Shown here: positions 1-8,862 of the stretch, piece by piece
How positions within the stretch are numbered: position 1 is the first letter of the stretch
Layout of the letters: the number at the start of each line of letters is the position of its first letter
Assembly: GCA_902612965.1 (NCBI GenBank)
Contig: CACMFN010000001.1
Location: 1 to 64,000 of the forward strand
DNA length: 64,000 bases
Source: an uncultured SAR116 cluster alpha proteobacterium
Lineage (GTDB): Bacteria; Pseudomonadota; Alphaproteobacteria; Puniceispirillales; GCA-002684695
Reading direction: 5' to 3'
Made by a program: the position numbers and the translations under genes
The notes under the pieces: model-generated
Told to the model about the DNA's origin: nothing
Seen by the model: only the letters and a program-made list of their open reading frames with translations
Database searches by the model: none

Positions 1-3000
1 TAACTATTTACAGTGGTGAATTAACTGTCAACAATAATATTACCTCAAATAGTAGTGGATCAGATGTTTTATTTATTTCTTCAAATATTACATTAAATGC
101 TGCAATAACTTCTACCGGCACAAGTACTGTTACAATTAATTCATCAGGGAATGTTATTGATGGTATTAATGGTTCTTTTGTAGGTAAAATCATATCAACT
201 AATCTTTTGCTTACTGGTAACGGAAACGTTAATTTAGATAGTACAACAAATAATGTTTCTATTATATCGGCCGGATCTAATGCTTCTAGATTAGGCAGTC
301 TAAATTTTACTAATAGTAATGCCTTGGTTGTAGGATCAGTTGGAAGCAATAGTGGAATTTATACAACTGGTACTATCGCTATATCAACATTAACTGGTGA
401 TTTATCTGTAAGTCAGAACATAAATACTCAGAACACAAGTACGACAGCCCTTATACTTAATGCAAGTCAATCTACAGCAGCAGGTGTTTCATCTGGTGGT
501 GATTTAAAATTTTCGGGAGGTGCTTCAATTACAATAGGTGCCAACGCAAGAGCAAAACTTTACTCAGGGAGTATTTCAGGTAGCACGGGTTTAACTACTA
601 TAACTGGATCTGGTTCAAATCGTTTTAGATATAATAGTGATGAAAGTAACTCAAATTATTCACTATCATTAGGTACAGGCATACATGCAATCTATCGTGA
701 AAGACCTTCTTTAACTATTGTGGCTGATGATAAAACTGTAACTTATGGAACAGCACCTACCCTTACAACTACGGTTAATGGCTTACAAAATGGAGATACG
801 GCTTCACAAACTTTGAGTACAGTTGCATCCGTTGCTGTTGGCGGAAGTAAATCTTCATCTAATAATTATACTGCTGGAACACACGCGTTAACAGCTTCCT
901 CAGCAGTAGAACAGTTGGGATATTTAATTAGCAGTTACACAGAAGGAACACTTACAGTTAATAGAAAGAATGTTACAGCTTCATATACTGCATCCAACAA
1001 AACATATGACAGCACTGATTTTGCAACAGTGACTGGAAGTCTTTCAGGAGTTGTATCTGGGGATAGTGTCTCAGTTTCAAAAACAAGTTCGGTATTTTCA
1101 GATGCAAATGTGGCGGATGGTAAAACAGTTACTATAAGTGGTATAAGTATAGGTGCTACTGATGCAAGCAATTATACTCTTCAAAACACTACTACAACCA
1201 CAACAGCTAATATTTCTGAAGCAGTATTGCAAATTATAGCCAACGCTGATGCAAAGTTTGTAACTGAAAATGATACTGCTGGTTATAAGGGTGTAAGCTA
1301 TTTTGGTTTTGTAGGTAGTGAAAGTAGCTCTAATTTGAGTGGATCATTATCAATTGCTAGAAGCGATGCATCTAATAATGTTGCAGGAAGTTATTCTTTG
1401 ACGCCTTCAGGCTTAAGTTCATCAAACTACGACATTTCTTTCGTAAATGGGCTCTATACAATAGTACCTGCAAATGAGCTTTTAGTGGAGTTGTCAGAAA
1501 CTAGTGATGTTGTATACAGCAACACACCTACCTATTCAATTGAAACTGCTGAGTATTTGTTTTGTTCACGTTCTGACTGTAATGTTGGATTGGGATCGAC
1601 AAATACAATTTTTGATATGAAGTCTAAATCTACTTTGTCAGGACGATCATTTAGTTTAAATGATGGAGCAAATGGATCTGCGTCATTTACTATAGCACCA
1701 TCAGGGGGCTTCCCACAAAGCTCATCTGGTAACATTAGTGCAGGAAGTTATGCATTAACAGCAACTGATGTTACTGAGACACATGTGAATTTTAGTAACC
1801 AAATTACTTTAACTGGACAGGTAACATATACAAAAAAACCAGTAACAGTCTCTATTTCTGCTAGTAACAAAGTATATGACAGATTAGTCTCTGCTACAGC
1901 TTCTGCTAGCATGTCAGGTGTTATCGCCGGAGACACTGTTAATTTGATTACTCCAGCCGCTACTTTTTCAGATAAAGATGCTGCTAACGATAAAACAGTG
2001 ACTATGTCAGGTATAAGCATAAGTGGGACTGATGTTGCAAATTATGACTTGCAAAACTTTACTGCAACTACTACTGCAAATATCACTCCCAAACCTATAA
2101 CAGCTTCTTACACAGCTTCTAATAAAGTTTATGACAGGACAGTTCAAGCAACAGTTGATGGCAGCTTATCAGGTGTAATTTTTGGTGATACGGTTACAGT
2201 TACAAAAACGAGTTCAGTTTTCTCAGATATTAATGTAGGAAGTGGAAAAACAGTTACTGTTTCTGGCATAAGTATTGGTGGGCCAGGTTCGCCTAACTAT
2301 AGTCTGCAGAACAATTCAACAACAACTACTGCAAACATTTCACAAAAGTCTTTAACTGCTTCATATACAGCAGAAAATAAAGTTTATGATCGAAATAATA
2401 CAGCTACAGTAGCAGGTGAATTATCGGGTGTGATATCAGGTGATCAAGTTAGTTTATCTAATGCTTCTGCTGTTTTCTCAAATAAAAATGTTGCAAATAA
2501 TAAAACAGTTACTGTTTCAGGCTTAAGTATATCAGGAACATCATCATCAAATTATGCTTTACAAAACTCAATAGCTACAACCACTGCAAATATTTCTCCT
2601 AAATCTTTGATAGCTTCTTTTGAGGCCTCAAATAAAGTTTATGATAGAAATACATCAGCTGTAGTTACTCATTCTATTAATGGAGTAATTGATGGCGATA
2701 TTATTTCATTAGAAAATATTACTGCTAATTTCTCTGATAAGAGAGCAGGTAACAATAAAACTGTTACTGTTACTTCCAATATTTCTGGTGCTGATGTATC
2801 AAACTACCAGCTAAGCAATTCTACTGAATTTGTTTCTGCCAGTATTTCAAAAAAGCCTTTATATGCTTCATTTGAAGCTTCAAACAAAGTTTTTGATGGA
2901 ACAACAAAAGTAGAAGTGGATGGAAGTTCATCAGATGTTATTAACGGTGATAATGTAGAATTTGAATATGAAAATGCAAAATTTATTGACGATACTATAG

Positions 3001-3383
3001 GAACACAAAAGCAAGTTTTAGTCTCTGGCATCTCTCTTTCTGGAATAGATGCAGAAAATTATGATTTGCAAAATTTAACATATATAACTTCTGCAACAGT
3101 CGCAGCACCTGCTGACATTGCAGGAAGTGTTTACTATATAGATTGGTCTACACCAGAATTTTTTACTGGTGATGTTACTTGTCAGGGATGTATCGATTGG
3201 AAAAGTCTTTATAAAATGCTGAAAATTGAGGATAATATAAAATCTATAATTAATTATGTGAATTTATCAACAGCAGATGAAGAAAATAAGTCTGCTTCGA
3301 AAGAAAAACAAAAAAATGAATTGGAAAAGGACTTAAATCAATCAGTTTCAATATTTAGAAGGATAATGAAAATCTTGCTTTAA
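1..3383 (+). CDS. Large surface/secreted exoprotein with MBG and YDG repeats (5' end outside window)
   Basis: The reading frame is open from the first bases (codons in phase with position 3), so the true start lies upstream and only about 1126 C-terminal residues are visible. The first ~230 residues are Ser/Thr/Asn/Gly-rich short strands, like the beta-helix of filamentous-haemagglutinin-type exoproteins. Then come an MBG-type unit (about 705-960), a first YDG-type unit (about 966-1218), a second MBG-type unit (about 1228-1470), an MBG-like spacer containing two Cys, and five consecutive YDG-type units (about 1834-3110). Each YDG unit follows the pattern NKVYDR..., GVI.GD.V, VFSD.NV, KTVTVSGISI, NY.LQN. 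The C-terminus holds a CxxC pair, is charged, and shows no autotransporter barrel. Such proteins are usually exported by a two-partner system, but no TpsB is visible here. Role in adhesion is inferred. Confidence 0.75.
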   Translation, partial: TIYSGELTVNNNITSNSSGSDVLFISSNITLNAAITSTGTSTVTINSSGNVIDGINGSFVGKIISTNLLLTGNGNVNLDSTTNNVSIISAGSNASRLGSLNFTNSNALVVGSVGSNSGIYTTGTIAISTLTGDLSVSQNINTQNTSTTALILNASQSTAAGVSSGGDLKFSGGASITIGANARAKLYSGSISGSTGLTTITGSGSNRFRYNSDESNSNYSLSLGTGIHAIYRERPSLTIVADDKTVTYGTAPTLTTTVNGLQNGDTASQTLSTVASVAVGGSKSSSNNYTAGTHALTASSAVEQLGYLISSYTEGTLTVNRKNVTASYTASNKTYDSTDFATVTGSLSGVVSGDSVSVSKTSSVFSDANVADGKTVTISGISIGATDASNYTLQNTTTTTTANISEAVLQIIANADAKFVTENDTAGYKGVSYFGFVGSESSSNLSGSLSIARSDASNNVAGSYSLTPSGLSSSNYDISFVNGLYTIVPANELLVELSETSDVVYSNTPTYSIETAEYLFCSRSDCNVGLGSTNTIFDMKSKSTLSGRSFSLNDGANGSASFTIAPSGGFPQSSSGNISAGSYALTATDVTETHVNFSNQITLTGQVTYTKKPVTVSISASNKVYDRLVSATASASMSGVIAGDTVNLITPAATFSDKDAANDKTVTMSGISISGTDVANYDLQNFTATTTANITPKPITASYTASNKVYDRTVQATVDGSLSGVIFGDTVTVTKTSSVFSDINVGSGKTVTVSGISIGGPGSPNYSLQNNSTTTTANISQKSLTASYTAENKVYDRNNTATVAGELSGVISGDQVSLSNASAVFSNKNVANNKTVTVSGLSISGTSSSNYALQNSIATTTANISPKSLIASFEASNKVYDRNTSAVVTHSINGVIDGDIISLENITANFSDKRAGNNKTVTVTSNISGADVSNYQLSNSTEFVSASISKKPLYASFEASNKVFDGTTKVEVDGSSSDVINGDNVEFEYENAKFIDDTIGTQKQVLVSGISLSGIDAENYDLQNLTYITSATVAAPADIAGSVYYIDWSTPEFFTGDVTCQGCIDWKSLYKMLKIEDNIKSIINYVNLSTADEENKSASKEKQKNELEKDLNQSVSIFRRIMKILL
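963..3110 (+). repeat. Six YDG-type protein repeats, five in tandem
   Basis: Units begin near 963, 1834, 2089, 2343, 2597 and 2849. The tandem ones have a period of about 255 bp (85 residues). Each starts with a variant of ASYTASNKVYD and ends with a variant of TTTTANIS followed by P/Q/K-K. Unit 6 is the most diverged: VFDGTT replaces VYDR and its end lacks the T-rich tail. The units differ at many synonymous positions, so this is an old duplication rather than a recent expansion. Confidence 0.8.
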
Positions 3384-3489
3384 TAAGCCTTGAGAAAAAA
3401 AATGAGTTTTTATAAATACAATTTATCAACTATATTTCTTTTAAATTCTGATATAGAATCTTAATTTTAGATGGTTTTTAATTTTTAAT

Positions 3490-5460
3490 ATGCTCAAAAA
3501 ATTAAATTTTAAAATAACTATATTTAAAACAGTATTTCTGATTTTGCTGTTTCAATATGGTCTTGCCTTTTCTGATCTTTCAAATGATGTAAAATGGAAT
3601 GCAAATCTTGTTGTCGTTGAGGCTGCAATAAAGGCTGGCGATTACAGAGATGCTTTTGCTCTACTGCAAGGCCCTGCAAGAGAAGGTCATGCAAAATCAC
3701 AATACTATATGGGAATGTTTTATCATAATGGATTAGGCGTTCTTGAAGATGCTGTAGAAGCTTCAAAATGGTATAGACTTGCTGCTGAGCAAGGAGATGC
3801 AATATCTCAATTTTATCTTGGTTTTTTTTATGGCAATGGACTTGGCTTGGAAAAGGATAGTGAAGAAGCTTCAAAGTGGTATTTTAAAGCTGCTAGCCAA
3901 GGTGTGATGGAAGCGCAATATAATTTAGCTACTATGTATCAAAATGGTGTTGGTGTCATACAAAACTATGAGAAAGCTTTTGAATGGCATCTCAAAGCAG
4001 CTGAGCAAGGAATGCTTGGTTCACAGGTAAACGTTGGTATTATGTATGAGAATTCTATTGGCACAAAAAAAGATATTTCCAAAGCCATGGAATGGTATTT
4101 AATTGCAGCGGAAAGAAATGAGTCTCAGGCACAATTTAATTTGGCTGTTATTTATCACCAAGGATCAGGAAATAATAAGGATGTTGTTGATTTTGAAAAA
4201 GCCCTTAAATGGTATAACCGTGCAGCAAGACAAGGCTATGCTGATGCTCAAAATAATTTAGCAATTATGCATTACCTTGGTGAGGGTATAATACCAGACC
4301 CACTTCAGGCATATATGTGGTTAAATATTTCAGTTGCTAATGGTAATTTAAAAGCCATTAATTTAAGAGATACAGTAAAAAGAAATTTAAGCACTCAGCA
4401 AATAACTGAAGTTCAAAAATTAGCAAAGAAATGCTTGCAATCAAATTATGCTGATTGCTCTGACGATTTTTTTCAAGGTAATCTAAAAGTTATTGTTGAT
4501 AAGAATAAAGAATTAGAAGATGAACTTAAGATAACTTATGAGAATAAATTAAAAGAAGAAGAACAAGCAAAAATACAGGCAGAGGAAGAAGCTAGGAAGA
4601 AAGCTGAAGAGGAGGCCAGATTAAAGGCAGAGGAAGAGGCCAGAAAGAAAGCTGAGGAAGAGGCAAGGCTTAAGGCAGAGGAAGAGGCGAGAAAGAAAGC
4701 TGAGGAAGAACAAAGAATTAAAAACGAAAAAATAGCTCAACAAAAAGCAGAGGAAGAAGCCTTTTTAAAGGCAGAGGAAGAGGCGAGAAAGAAAGCTGAG
4801 GAAGAGGCAAGGCTAAAGGCAGAAGAAGAGGCGAGAAAGAAAGCTGAGGAAGAGGCCAGACTAAAGGCAGAAGAAGAGGCGAGAAAGAAAGCTGAGGAAG
4901 AGGCAAGGAAGAAAGTTGAAGAAGGAGCAAATTTAAATTCAGAAAAAACACCATTCGGTGATAATGCTGTTAATTGGTTTTTTGGTATATTTAAAAATAG
5001 TGAGCCTTCAACAGAGTCTGAGACTTTAAGAAAATATAAGGAAAAAGAAAACTTAATAAGAAGAGAACAGTTTAAACCCATTGGAGAAGAAACTGTTAAT
5101 AAAATATTTAATCAATTAGGAATTGATCCAAAGAGATTAGGCAATATTAATATTTTTGGTCCTGAAAAAAATAAAGACAATATCTCTGATATGAACAAAG
5201 ACACATTTGTTCCTATAGGGGATGAATTTATTAATAGTATAATTAATAGTTTTAGAAACAATCAAAATGAAAAAAGCTCAGATGATTGGTTTAATAATGA
5301 TCAAACATTTTATGAACAATTAAAAAGAAAATATAAATATACTACTGAAGATAAAAAAGGAATGATGTTTGATATCATTGTTAAAGAGATTAAAAAAGAA
5401 AAGAATATATCCGAAGATGAAGCAAAAAAAATAGCAAATAAAATACTTGAAATTAATTAG
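3490..5460 (+). CDS. Secreted Sel1-repeat protein with long charged octad-repeat helix
   Basis: This 656-residue protein has an N-terminal hydrophobic signal sequence (about residues 8-28). About seven Sel1-like (SLR/TPR) repeats follow at residues ~67-290, recognisable by A..QY..G..Y..G.GV and A..WY..AA.QG. A short segment with two Cys comes next, then a highly charged Lys/Glu/Ala/Arg helix (~363-474) built from an 8-residue unit. The C-terminal ~170 residues hold two copies of a PIG-[ED]-E motif and no recognised domain. Sel1 repeats are scaffolds for protein contacts, and TolA-like helices often span the periplasm, so a periplasmic or envelope scaffold is my inference. It lies 106 bp after the exoprotein gene on the same strand and could assist it, but nothing in the sequence proves this. 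Confidence 0.75.
   Translation: MLKKLNFKITIFKTVFLILLFQYGLAFSDLSNDVKWNANLVVVEAAIKAGDYRDAFALLQGPAREGHAKSQYYMGMFYHNGLGVLEDAVEASKWYRLAAEQGDAISQFYLGFFYGNGLGLEKDSEEASKWYFKAASQGVMEAQYNLATMYQNGVGVIQNYEKAFEWHLKAAEQGMLGSQVNVGIMYENSIGTKKDISKAMEWYLIAAERNESQAQFNLAVIYHQGSGNNKDVVDFEKALKWYNRAARQGYADAQNNLAIMHYLGEGIIPDPLQAYMWLNISVANGNLKAINLRDTVKRNLSTQQITEVQKLAKKCLQSNYADCSDDFFQGNLKVIVDKNKELEDELKITYENKLKEEEQAKIQAEEEARKKAEEEARLKAEEEARKKAEEEARLKAEEEARKKAEEEQRIKNEKIAQQKAEEEAFLKAEEEARKKAEEEARLKAEEEARKKAEEEARLKAEEEARKKAEEEARKKVEEGANLNSEKTPFGDNAVNWFFGIFKNSEPSTESETLRKYKEKENLIRREQFKPIGEETVNKIFNQLGIDPKRLGNINIFGPEKNKDNISDMNKDTFVPIGDEFINSIINSFRNNQNEKSSDDWFNNDQTFYEQLKRKYKYTTEDKKGMMFDIIVKEIKKEKNISEDEAKKIANKILEIN
4576..4911 (+). 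repeat. 24-bp tandem repeat (14 octads, KAEEEARx)
   Basis: Fourteen in-frame 24-bp units encode KAEEEAR followed alternately by K or L, which gives a 48-bp higher-order period. Units 6-7 are degenerate (KAEEEQRI and KNEKIAQQ) and split the array into two blocks. Adjacent units differ mainly by third-position GAA/GAG, GCC/GCG/GCA and AGG/AGA swaps. This fits slippage or unequal exchange with some later drift. Confidence 0.9.
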
Positions 5461-5522
5461 TTAATTTTAGTGAACTTATTTAATATTTAGTATTTTGCAA
5501 TTTATAAAGAAAGGAAAATAAC

Positions 5523-6674
5523 TTGCCCGTAATAGATGAAATTCAAAATTTTTCGGATGATCTTGTTAAAATTTTTCAAGACTTTCATCAGCACCCAGAA
5601 TTAGGTATGGAGGAAGTGAGGACCTCAAAAAAAGTAAATGAGTTTTTAAATGGTGTGGGAATTAAAACGTATACTGGCATAGGTAAAATGGGGGTTGTTG
5701 GTGTTTTAGAAGGAAATAAACCTGGAAAAACAATTGGATTAAGAGCTGATATGGATGCTCTACCAATTCATGAAAAAACAAATTTACCATATTCTTCAAA
5801 AAATCCTGGTGTGATGCATGCATGTGGTCATGATGCACATACAACAATGCTTTTAGGAGCAGCACGTTATTTAGCTGAAAACAAAAATTTTTCAGGAAAA
5901 GCAATCTTTATTTTTCAGCCTGCTGAAGAAGGTCTTGGAGGCGCTAAAGCCATGCTTGCAGATAAACTATTTGAAAAATTTCCATGTGATGAAATTTACG
6001 GTCTTCACAATTGGCCTACAGGAGAGCTTGGTAAAGTTGGGATAAAACCTGGAGTTGCAATGGCAGGAGCTGATTTTTTTGATATTACAATCAAAGCATT
6101 TGGTTCACATGCAGCTAGGCCTGAAGGTTCAAAGGATCCAATAATTATTGCCTCATCACTAATTTCACAACTGCAGACAATTGTAAGTAGAAATGTACCA
6201 CCTACTCAAACAATAGTGTTATCCATAACAAAAATACACTCTGGTAGTGCATATAATGTAATACCTTCAGATTGTTCTTTATCAGGTACTATGCGTTACT
6301 TTGATGAAGAGATTGCAAAGCTTGTAAGAAAAAGAATGCGAGAAATTATTGATGGAGTGAAAAAAAGCTATAATGTTGAAATCGAATTAGATAATAGAGA
6401 GATTTTTGACGTTCTCATTAATGATCAACAATTAAGTGAGGTTATGCATGAGGTTGCATCTGAAATTGTTGGTAAAGAAAATGCATTTTTCAGAACAGAC
6501 CTAGTTACTGGCTCTGAAGATTTTTCTGATATGTTGAAAGTTGTGCCTGGCGCCTACTGTAATATAGCACATGGAGGATCTCTACCTCTTCATAATGACG
6601 GTTTTATCTTGGATGATGGTATTTTACCGATTGGAGCATCAATTTACGCTAGATTAGTTGAAAAAAGAGGGTAA
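5523..6674 (+). CDS. M20 family metallo-amidohydrolase (hippurate hydrolase/IAA-amino acid hydrolase type)
   Basis: The 383-residue length is typical for the AbgB/HipO-like M20D group, which hydrolyses N-acyl or aryl amino acid amides in the cytoplasm. RADMDALP (74-81) and HACGHDAH (99-106) carry metal-binding Cys and His. PAEEG (133-137) holds the catalytic Glu, and LHNWP (~160) is also characteristic. The start is TTG at 5523, preceded at a good distance by an AAGGAA-like ribosome site; no nearby ATG keeps the N-terminal HPELGMEE segment intact. The substrate cannot be told from sequence. The gene abuts the convergent DMT permease with no intergenic base. Confidence 0.88.
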   Translation: MPVIDEIQNFSDDLVKIFQDFHQHPELGMEEVRTSKKVNEFLNGVGIKTYTGIGKMGVVGVLEGNKPGKTIGLRADMDALPIHEKTNLPYSSKNPGVMHACGHDAHTTMLLGAARYLAENKNFSGKAIFIFQPAEEGLGGAKAMLADKLFEKFPCDEIYGLHNWPTGELGKVGIKPGVAMAGADFFDITIKAFGSHAARPEGSKDPIIIASSLISQLQTIVSRNVPPTQTIVLSITKIHSGSAYNVIPSDCSLSGTMRYFDEEIAKLVRKRMREIIDGVKKSYNVEIELDNREIFDVLINDQQLSEVMHEVASEIVGKENAFFRTDLVTGSEDFSDMLKVVPGAYCNIAHGGSLPLHNDGFILDDGILPIGASIYARLVEKRG

Positions 6675-7613
6675 TTAAATACTCTCATTTTCATCATTAT
6701 AACTACTGTTTATTGCTATATTTATTCCTGCAAAAATTATTGCTAAAATCCCAATCATGCTCATCAAAGAGGGCATCTGGTCCCAAAATAACCAACCAAA
6801 GAAACCCGCAGAGATAAGATATGAATATTCATAAATAGAAGAGTAACTGGGTTTATATATTTGATATGCTAAGATGATGAAGTAAATAGCTAATGCAGCG
6901 CTTAAGCCCAGAAAAACCATTACATACCAGTAAAAAGCATTTGTTTGTTGCCAACCCATAAAAATAAAAGGCGCACTGTCAAAATGAACACTATTAACTG
7001 GATTAATTGTAAAAAAGATTGAAATTAATAAACCTACAACACCAATGGAACTAAGAAACATTAAAAGTAATGATAATGGGCTTTCATCTTTGCAATATTT
7101 GTTTGTTATTATGGTGCCCATTGCGTAAGTAGCTCCAGCTAATAAAGGCAGTGTATGGTAAATAGTTAGACTTGAAATTTGAGTTCCTAATATTAAAAAA
7201 ACACCTGTTAATCCAATTATGAAAGACGCTATTTGGATTATTTTTATTTTTTCTCCAAAAATTAAAAATGAAAATAATAAGACAAAAATAGGTGATGTAA
7301 ACAAACCAGCGCCTGCCTCAGCAATTGGCATCATGGGTATAACCCCAAAATATAAAATCATGGCAATTACATTGAAAAAAGTTCTTATTAAAACCATTTT
7401 TATGTTTTTTGGTCTAAGGTTTTCGTTAAAGTAAAAAGCAAAACAAATTACCGCCAAGGACGCTATAAGTGACCTTGAAAAGTGAAATTGACCCACGCCA
7501 ACCTGATCTGAAATCAACATAATAAAATTATCAGCAAATCCAAATATAGATAATCCTGCACAAAGCAATAATGCACTCTTTAATAATGGTGATAATGTTA
7601 CAATATATTTCAT
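6675..7613 (-). CDS. DMT superfamily permease (EamA type)
   Basis: This 312-residue protein has about ten hydrophobic segments and two EamA-like halves, the usual architecture of drug/metabolite transporters in the inner membrane. The first half contains the conserved proline/glycine-rich turn MPIAEAGAGLFTSPIF. Substrate is unknown. It is the last gene of a minus-strand run that includes an M24 peptidase-like gene and a P450. The gap to the M24 gene is only 38 bp, so co-transcription is likely. Confidence 0.85.
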   Translation of the reverse strand: MKYIVTLSPLLKSALLLCAGLSIFGFADNFIMLISDQVGVGQFHFSRSLIASLAVICFAFYFNENLRPKNIKMVLIRTFFNVIAMILYFGVIPMMPIAEAGAGLFTSPIFVLLFSFLIFGEKIKIIQIASFIIGLTGVFLILGTQISSLTIYHTLPLLAGATYAMGTIITNKYCKDESPLSLLLMFLSSIGVVGLLISIFFTINPVNSVHFDSAPFIFMGWQQTNAFYWYVMVFLGLSAALAIYFIILAYQIYKPSYSSIYEYSYLISAGFFGWLFWDQMPSLMSMIGILAIIFAGINIAINSSYNDENESI

Positions 7614-7651
7614 AAGTTAAGCATAATAATTTTTAAGTAATTAAGAGATTA

Positions 7652-8833
7652 CTAATTTATTATAGGTAATTCTTTTGGTGCTCTTGTTGTAAGTAACTGA
7701 GGGCCATCTTTTGTTACCAATATATTTTCTTCATGAACCATTAATTTCCCTGGTAAATATTCTAATCCTGGTTCAATTGTTAAAACCATGTTCTCTAAAA
7801 TTTTTGTTTCATTTTTAAAGCTGTGAGATGGTGGTTCGGTTAATTGTAAACCTAATCCATGGCCTAATCTCCCAACATTATTTTTTATAAGTTTTTTATC
7901 CTCAATAATTTTATTTATTGCAAGCCAAACATCCCCAGTAGTAGCCCCTGGTTTAGCTGCATTAATTCCAGCCTCAGTTGCTAACCATAATAAATCATAA
8001 ACCTCTCTTACCTCATCAGAGGCATTGCCTATTGCGTAATTTCTATCAAAATCACAAAAATAACCATCATAAGTTGATCCAGTGTCAATAAATAATAAAT
8101 CACCTTTCTCTAACTCTTTATCTGACGGACCACTTATTATTTGAGAAACACCATTTTGGCCAGATACAACAGGCATAAATGGTATACTATCAGCTCCACT
8201 ATCAATAATATTTTTTTTTAATTTTTCTGAAACTTGTCTCTCTGTTTCACCAAGATTAATAATTTTAGGCAAACTATAAAAACAACTGCTCACTGCCTTA
8301 CAAATAAAATTTATATGATTAATTTCTGCTTTTGTTTTTACTGTTCTTATTTCCCATATAGCTTGTGTTGCATCTAAAAAGGTTTGCTTCTGTTTTTCTA
8401 AAAGTTTGTTGAAGTCTATCCAAGGCATTCTCAAAGACATTTCCATTCCTAATTCTGCACCTACGGAATTAAATTTTATTTTTAAATCTTTGAAAACTGA
8501 AAATAATAAAGAAATTCCATCATCATTAGGATTAGGTGAATCCCATGTTCTAATATCCTCAACCCATGTCATCTCCATTAGAGTTTTTCCTATTTCAGGG
8601 ATAACAGCAATAGGCTTCTTATTATAAGGAATTACCAAAAACCAAGGCCTTGTTGGACTATGGAAAAATTGAGTATCAAAACCTGTAAAGTATCTTATAT
8701 TTGCCGGCATAGTAAGGAACAAAGCATCTAATTGATACTTATGCATTATTGAATGCGCTCTAAGTAATCGCCCTTCAAACTCAAATACCGAAAACCCTTT
8801 TTTGGGAGGTTCTAATTTTCTACTAATTTCCAC
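7652..8833 (-). CDS. M24 family peptidase/creatinase-like protein (Xaa-Pro peptidase fold)
   Basis: The 393-residue protein has the two-domain creatinase/prolidase layout: an N-terminal domain (~20-155, with RYFTGFD) and a C-terminal pita-bread domain (~175-390). All five metal ligands expected for M24 are present: D250, D261 (11 apart as in aminopeptidases), H325, E354 and E368 or E369. This favours a real metallohydrolase over a metal-free creatinase. Possible activities are Xaa-Pro dipeptidase or cleavage of a C-N bond in a small osmolyte (ectoine hydrolase and creatinase are relatives). The gene stands 29 bp downstream of the P450 gene on the same strand. Confidence 0.85.
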   Translation of the reverse strand: MEISRKLEPPKKGFSVFEFEGRLLRAHSIMHKYQLDALFLTMPANIRYFTGFDTQFFHSPTRPWFLVIPYNKKPIAVIPEIGKTLMEMTWVEDIRTWDSPNPNDDGISLLFSVFKDLKIKFNSVGAELGMEMSLRMPWIDFNKLLEKQKQTFLDATQAIWEIRTVKTKAEINHINFICKAVSSCFYSLPKIINLGETERQVSEKLKKNIIDSGADSIPFMPVVSGQNGVSQIISGPSDKELEKGDLLFIDTGSTYDGYFCDFDRNYAIGNASDEVREVYDLLWLATEAGINAAKPGATTGDVWLAINKIIEDKKLIKNNVGRLGHGLGLQLTEPPSHSFKNETKILENMVLTIEPGLEYLPGKLMVHEENILVTKDGPQLLTTRAPKELPIIN

Positions 8834-8862
8834 TCAAGCCATTTTAAAAGTTAAAATTTAGT

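Noticed and set aside
8-2020. Minus-strand ORFs opposite the YDG exoprotein
   Set aside because: They are rich in Val/Leu/Thr runs that mirror the repeats on the plus strand, have no recognised domain and no ribosome site.
4718-5081. Minus-strand ORFs opposite the octad repeat (SSSAFFLASS-type peptides)
   Set aside because: They are the antisense translation of the 24-bp repeat; low complexity follows directly from it.
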